Part shown: positions 57,001 through 64,000 of the stretch, one piece after another
How the letters are laid out: every line of letters starts with the position of its first letter
Numbering within the stretch: the first letter of the stretch is position 1
From: Oscarella lobularis
Taxonomy: Eukaryota; Porifera; Homoscleromorpha; Homosclerophorida; Oscarellidae
Direction of reading: 5' to 3'
Length of the DNA stretch: 64,000 bases
NCBI RefSeq assembly: GCF_947507565.1
Contig: NC_089186.1
Location: 806,001-870,000 of the forward strand
Program-made: the position numbers and the translations under genes
Notes under the pieces: model-generated
Told to the model about the DNA's origin: nothing
What the model saw: only the letters and a program-made list of their open reading frames with translations
The model's database searches: none

Positions 57001-60000
57001 AATAGAAATGCTAGACTTCATTGGAAATCCTTGATGTGACGATCAAACGTCAAAACTACGCCAAATGTAAACTACGCTCTGAATTCCTCGCGCGCTACTA
57101 AAAGTCCCGTTTGGCCATTTATGCTGGCACGAGCTGCTGGCACGCACTGTACTGTATTTGATAATGTGCTCTGTATTTTAGGAGGACCTATGCATGTGTA
57201 CGGGTCATATTTCCTGTTACCCGTACACGCGTACAGACCCACCCATATACTGTACACGTGACTGGATACTTTTGATTGTGACGTCAGAGCGTGACAATCA
57301 AAACTGTCGTTTCGGTTTCTCAGCGCATTTATAACACGGAAAATAGCACAGATCAATTGGAAATAAGGGTTTCTAAGCATTTTTTTCGTTTCTGAAAGAA
57401 AAAACGCTTTATTCGCACCGTAAATCGCCTTTTTCGGGTACCCGTTTTGGGCCCCATTTCACGCATGCGCTTTACAAAGTAAGGGTTTTTCCTATGTGAC
57501 GTCACAATACTGTACCGAACAGACGTACATACATACATACATACAGACACTTCCGGCCCTAAGATCACGTTTGAGAGAGCCTCCCTCCTTCGTTATACGG
57601 GCTCCACCCGTACAACTGCGGTGGTCGGCTCCATTATTTTAATAGGACGCCGCCCGATTTTCCGTTCTTCGACGAGAAACGGTTCGCCCGGATTTAATTA
57701 AATCGTGCGTAGTTGGCAGCGAAATGGCGGGGGAAAAACGACGTACGTGAGTTCTCTTCTTCGCCTCAATCAACCCCCACCCAAAGATGAAGATCGTACA
57801 CCGGGTTTTGACATCCATAATTGTGTTAATGAGGAAGTTGGCAAAGGATTGTGGGGGGATTTTGGTGCCCAACCCACATTCCACAGCGCACATGGCTCTT
57901 CTTCCGGAAATCAAATGCAATGTTCAATCTCATTCTTCCTATTCGGGAGGAAGAGAAGATGACGTCAGAAATTCTTCTTCGTCTTCTAGAAAAAGGGCGA
58001 TATTGGTGTGCGTTCTCCAAGTCTTCAATGAGGACTCTTTCGTCTGACGAAAAATCGCTCATTCGCCTCGTCGTCATTTTCAATATCATTGGTTTCAATG
58101 AGGAGGCGGGCACTGAAGTGAGATTTCAGCTGAAAGAAGTCGTCGAAATTCTTCGGAAAGACTTCGGAGACACGTTCGAAATTTCACACGTGATTGAAAT
58201 GGATGGTAGCAAGAGCCAATCTGTTTGCATGAACGACTGCCGAGAAAAATTGAAAGAAATTCGCGAAGAAATGCTCAAGGTAAGAATGAAGTTCTTTGGC
58301 CATTCTTCAATTTCCTTTGCCCTATGTACAGACAGCGGAAGGTGTTCCTAAATTATGCCAAGCCATAGAAGAGAATCTTTCTCTTTCAGACGAGGAGAGA
58401 GAGAATCCGTTGGCTTATTTTCTGACCACAGAAGAATTCGAAAAATTGGTCTCTGAAGAAGTTGGCATCACGTTGAGTGATGACGAGAAAAAAGTGGCCG
58501 TTGAATATCTTCATCCGGAATAGTGAGTAATTATTATTTAATTCCACGTGTTTTAATAAATAATTTATTTAGATTATTAATCTTGGTCGTCGAATTTGCG
58601 TTCGACCTATTTGGCTTTGTCACAACGTCATCGGTCCACTTCTCGCACCGCCCTATTTTGTCGTCGCCATGCCAGCCAAACATCAGCTATGGCATCAAGG
58701 GAAGACATGAAATCGGCTCTGAGAGCATTTGAAAATCATTTCAAGCAAAAAGGTCATCTGTTTCCAATCGTCGCGACAGTTGACGAAGCAATTGAAGTTC
58801 TTCTCTTCCTCGAACTGTGCATTCCGATCGAAGGCAAGCCTGGGGTGTACCAAATACCCGCTCTTCTTCATGACTCAATTCCTCGCGACGCCTGGGTTGA
58901 AGATGCGAAATTTGACGTGTATCGCGGCCAACGATACGAATGTGCCCGTTGTGTTGACATCATTTCACCTGCGTCATTCGCTCTCTTTCAATCTCGCTGC
59001 TCTCGCATGGACAACACGAGTCACGAGGCATGGAAAGACGGCGTCAAATTGGTGAGGATCATCGAAAACAAAGAGGTCGAATGTCTAATCGAATCAGCAA
59101 TAAAGAAGGAGCGCTGTTGCATTGACATCATCCTTCGCTGGTCGAGCAAGCGCGCTTCCCATAAAGTAGCCAAAGAGTTCCTAGCAGAATTAAAAGCGAT
59201 GATCGCTAAAGCGTGCGATGAAAGAAGCCCTGGAGTGATTCTAGACTGGTTCTATTTACACAGTTCTCATCTCCAACGTTTTGACGAGGATCCAGCCATT
59301 TACTCGTGCAGTGAAGTCAATCAGAAGGGACGAGGTTTCGCTCTCGATCACATCCTGTTTCAACTCGACCAGAGAAACGCTATCGTTCTCGTGTCCGAGA
59401 CTTGGTCATCATTGAAGACGATGTTTCTATGGTAATTAAATAGCAAGGTTCATTTTTCTCTAGTTTATTTTTGTATGTAGCCTTTAGTCGCCTCAGCAAA
59501 TCCTGTTGAACCTACTTGCACTCCAGGTATACTTTCCTCAGAAAATATTTCATTTTTTAATATCTCTTTAGACTCTTTTCCCTCTGACGACGAATTGGTT
59601 TCCCAAGATTTAATGAGAACATGCGCAGCTGTCAATGGGAAGACATAGGTGTTTTCCTCATTGACTCAGATGATCTTGAAGTGATTCACGACTCCACTCG
59701 CAGCGTCGTCTCTCGCATGATGAAAGTGCTCAAGTCGTGGAGAGAAAGGGAAAAATCTCCAACTGTAGGTAAGCTTCTAAAATGGTTTGAAGAGGTGGGC
59801 GTTAACCGGGAACTTATCAAAACAAAGTTCGGAGAACTGTATGGGTAATTTAGCTTATTTCCAACGCAAAATCGTTTATCATTGCACGTATCAGTATGAG
59901 TGCAGATAAGGCCGTCATCACATCTCTGCCCGGGACGAGGCGTCCATTCGCTGTCACTGATGGACGATTAATTGGCAAGACTAAATTAACGTAGAAGCTA

Positions 60001-63000
60001 TCAAAAGAATCAAACAAAACTGCTCTTGTGCACCTACCATGCACGGATTGCTAGAATTGACATCGCTGCTGCTATAACAACGAGATTCGATAACGCAATA
60101 GCCCCTCTTTAACTCGTAGCCTTTCCCATTGCAATCTTGACGCGCTTCGCAAGAGAATGCGACTGCATTTACCATCACTGCACTGATCGTCTTTAGTGCA
60201 CAGATTGCTATCATCGCAACTACCTCCCAACACACTGCCCACAGAGTGGTATGTTTCACAAAATTGCACCCCTAAATAAGAAACTAATTTCTCTATACAG
60301 TATAAATTGGTGCTTTTTGAATACCTGGCAGCCTTCATCACCAATAGCACCCCATCTTTGTTTATTGTCTTGGCAGAAGCCGTCTATGAGGCAAAGCCTT
60401 CGTTAGATTACGTGCGTACTTTAAAATCTTCAACGCGCACCAGGTACTCAACAATGATTTAAAACAAAGATGTCTGAAAACCCAATAATGATTTCAAAAT
60501 AAAGCCAATTTTAACAGTCGTATTCCGAGTTCTGATATCTCGTCTCGCCGCCTTCTCCGCATTCTCATCCAACTCGAACATCAATAGGCAAAGTCGTTGC
60601 GAAAATCGTATGACGACATTGGCAACGGGTATTGCGTGAAAACAGAGCAATACGTCTTTGGGTCGAACGCCATATGGCAAATCAACGAGTAGCACTTTAC
60701 CTGGGGCCGGTCGATGAACTTGATCGTCGTTGGGGTGAGAACGATGTTGGGCAGCGTTGCGACAGACCAACTTAAACGAGCCTATAACGCGGTTGGTAAG
60801 TTCCTCAATGAACGCTTCGGCTGACTCGTGGTAAGCAAAGGCGACGAACGCGTAGGGATCGACGGGTCGATTATATAGTCTTTAACCTGACCGAATTGGT
60901 AGATGTAGTCGAGCTTGAGTTTGTCGTCACTGAACTGCATTTTCTTATTATTGATTGTGGCGGCGAGATTACCAATGTAGATTTGAGTTTGACTTGTAAT
61001 TGCGGCGGTGTACTCTGTGGTCGCTGGGGGTAGCGGCGCCGCTGTGGCCACTGCGGCCCAGCTGCGCAGAGAGGCGACCCTTTCTGATAGATCGCGGAAA
61101 TTGGAGGGATTTGGTGTCTTACTTAATTGGCGTTATCTTGGCCGATCGATATCAATGAAATTCGAGAGGCGACTAGCAGCCAGATCACTCGCATGTTCAA
61201 GGTTCTGGGATCGTGGATGATGGCAAAATGGCCAACGGTAGGCCAGCTTTTAGCAAAGTTTGAGAGATTTCAAATCAATCGACAAGCAATTAAATCAGAA
61301 TTCAAAAAGATGCAATGAAAAACGATTGACTTATTTGCTTACCTTTCATAGTTTCCAGTATCTTTTTAGTCTCCTTTCTGCTCGTGCATTTAGCTAGGTT
61401 TGTATCGCCGCTTTCGCGGCCTGTTCGTCGCCAAGGAAGAGCGCATGCGCAGAGAAATATGCTTTCCTACAATAGAGTCCCGTATCGAATATGGAACGAC
61501 ATATACTACTAGCTTACTTACCCGCGCTTCGCGCGGGGCAGAGTGCATTTTTTGTTTTATAATGCACAATTAGGACGTTCGATTAGGATGGCTTACGCTG
61601 CACTACTTGGGGGTTGGAACACTTGAAGCCCTCCCCGGTCACAGTGCCGTCAAACTAAGCGCTGTCCTTTATATACAAATACGTACTTCGTGTAGCAGTT
61701 CAACTGACAGTTGTAGCCAATGAGTTCCCGTTCAAGGCAGACTGTATTTGATGAAATAGTTCTTATGGGTGTAAAGGCAAGGACTTCGTTCACCGTGCAG
61801 AAAAGGAGATCCTGCCGAGACAAAGTTTATACACCCTTCAATTAAGTTAGTGTGACTTGCAGAGGGTGCGTCAGTTGCCCACCACTGACCCGCACAGCAA
61901 ATTAGTTCTCGCTGAGTCTGCATGTGCATTCAAATTGTTCCCGGTGACTGTGTGTAAAAGGACTTCCCGTCGTTTTTTCCCGCTGAGTGCCTAAAGTCAC
62001 CGGTCGGTTTAATTTTTGTATTTTTCCTGTAACAGTCCCACTAACTGTGATAGCCTACCTTCGCGCAAATTAGTTCTCGCCGAGTCTGTGCATACAAATT
62101 GTTCCCGGTGACTGTTAGTTGGATTGTTAACCGACCGGTCACTTTAGGCAGTCAGCGGGATACAACACAGTCAACGGGAAGTCTTTTTATTCACAGTTAC
62201 AGCCTACCTTCGCGGCAGACTGCATGCACATATTTGATTAAAAAATAGTTCTTGCTGAGTGTATTCCCAAGGCCGACGTCCCAGCCGCTGAACGTGTAGC
62301 AAAAGAGAGAGATCTTTCTGAAACACACGGTGTACATGCACGCCTTTATGCAACCTGTTACCGCTAAAAGCGTAGCAAATCTGTTTCCCGCTTACTCTGC
62401 AGCCGAATACCTGCATATTCGTTGATATTCGTGCAATTCTTATGATTCCCGCTGATTATGCAGAGTTGCCAACACATACCTAGTTCTTGCTTACTCTGTG
62501 CATGCAAATTTTTCCCGGTGACTGCATGTGTTGAAAAGACTTCCCTTTGGCTTTGTTGTTTCCCGCTGACCGCCTAAAGTGTTCGGTGTCATTTGTATAC
62601 ATGCATACACTGGTATACTTCTTCACTAACTGTTGTAGCCTACCTTCGCGGCCTCCGGCAGCTAGGCAGTAGTTGAAAAAAATTCTTTTCTGAAACAGAG
62701 TGTGCACATGCACGCCTTTATGCAACCTGTTCCCGCTACTGCCAATTCAATAATAGTTCTGGTACTGCCTTTTCAAAAATAGTTCTCGTTGAATGTTCGT
62801 AGGTACAGCTAACTGTCAAAATCCCACTGAGTACTAATACAGTAGCTGCAGATTATCGGCGTAAAATCAATCATGCGGCACGATTACCAAAAGCCTTTGG
62901 GCAATATTTTTACAATTTACGCGCCATGATTTCTCGCTATCAATTCAGGAAGATGGCACTGCGGTCAAATATTTCTTTCCCTTTCCTTGAAAATCAGTAG

Positions 63001-64000
63001 GTTTTGCGAGCGCATAGACGATTGAGGCGTTGGAATTTGCTATCTACTAAATGGTTTGTAGACGTCCCGTATGCGACGCAAAGGGTTCGGAGAGACCCTC
63101 GAAGGGGGCCCGCGTCGCGAAGACTTCGACAACGGGAGAGAACGCACCAAAAGACGCGCGAGGAGAGTCCGCGTCACGATTGCGGACGATTACGAAGCCG
63201 CGAGCGAGACGACGGGCGATGGCACGGGCGATCGAGACGCCGAAAGGAGCCCCGTCGTCGCCAAAAACCCGACCGCACGCTTAAAAAGACGCTCAAAAAA
63301 GGTCCGCGTCACGATTGCGGAGCCGCGCGCGAGACGACGGGCAATGGCACGGGCGATCGAGACGCCGAAAGGGGCCCCGTCGCGCCAAAACCCCCACCAC
63401 GGTATATAGAATCTTCGTCGAAGCACGGAGAGAGCGTCGGCAAAGCCGCGCGCCAAGCCGCCTCGGAGCGTATCGCGAAACAAATGGCGGCGGCCATGTT
63501 TTGTCCAAGATGGCGTCGCGCATTATAATGATAGAGATGGAACACCTGTCCCGGCCAAACGAAGAGAGATTGCGAAGCGGCTTTTTCACGAATACATACC
63601 TACATCATTCACAAACTAGCGTGTGCAATATCAGCTCTAGCGGCTCAGCGTTCGCGGAGTGAGGGGCGGGTAAAGCGGAAGTGGTACGCGTCACCCATGA
63701 TGGAACGCACGTACTGATGATAGAACAGCCGACCGTTCTCCGCGATGCCGGCACGTATCTAGACGTGCCATAGCTCGTTTGAAAGCCCTATAATCGGGCA
63801 ATAATACTATCAATCGCTGGTTTCAATCCGTTCATTCGTTTAGGCGCAATTCCGGTCTAGGTGAATGGCGTGGCGTATCAATTATGGAACACTTTTACGA
63901 CCTCTAAGCTTTCGAATATCATCGAAAACTGATTCTATACCTTCTACCGAGCATGTCAAATATGCAAAAAAGACAGAAATATTTAGAAGGCTAGAATCGC

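Overview
The window looks like genomic DNA of an early-branching animal. A sponge, perhaps a homoscleromorph, is my best guess, but this is inference. The reasons are multi-exon genes with very short introns (about 45-65 bp, GT-AG with some GC-AG) and animal-type domains: cadherin, TSP1, EGF, sushi, TRP channel, GDNF-receptor-like, ependymin-like, ROCO/death and F-box. Ty3/Gypsy, an IS630/Tc1-mariner-type transposase, satellites and fold-back repeats are also present. No bacterial operon structure is seen.

Layout. 0-4 kb and 10.6-14.6 kb are two copies of one ~4 kb segment. Each holds a universal-stress-protein (USP) locus and two small secreted-peptide ORFs, one per strand. Between the copies lies an intact-looking ankyrin / coiled-coil / TKL-type kinase gene (4.0-10.0 kb, +), whose one-repeat exons follow a three-exon ABC period. 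14.6-16.3 kb is mostly repeat-like. On the minus strand come a truncated-looking TRP channel (16.3-17.5 kb) and a giant adhesion receptor (18.1-29.9 kb). Its order is TSP1 repeats, EGF, sushi, about 21 cadherin repeats, EGFs, one membrane span and an NPIY tail. It carries one in-frame amber codon and several single-base frame breaks. A young Ty3/Gypsy element with 111-bp LTRs (30.8-36.0 kb), an inverted-repeat element and a DDE transposase (37.1-38.0 kb) follow.

38.2-47 kb holds a SHOCT-tailed protein with an in-frame TAG, a 17-bp satellite splitting a small gene, a GPI-anchored GDNF-receptor/GAS1-like protein, an ependymin-related secreted protein, large palindromes, a tRNA-like sequence and an F-box gene. 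47.6-52.3 kb carries two paralogous secreted proteins of unknown family flanking a two-domain Ig-like secreted protein. 54.5-59.8 kb looks like a broken Ank-Roc-COR-Death gene. It is followed by Cys-rich, RRM and second death-domain fragments (60.0-61.3 kb) and by repeats.

No pathway links these genes. The common thread is cell-surface, secreted and signalling products in a repeat-rich, duplicating region. Several host genes are interrupted by single-base frame changes or TAG codons while their neighbours are intact, so recent pseudogenisation and uncorrected sequence errors both have to be considered. Exon limits are read by eye from splice signals and domain continuity.
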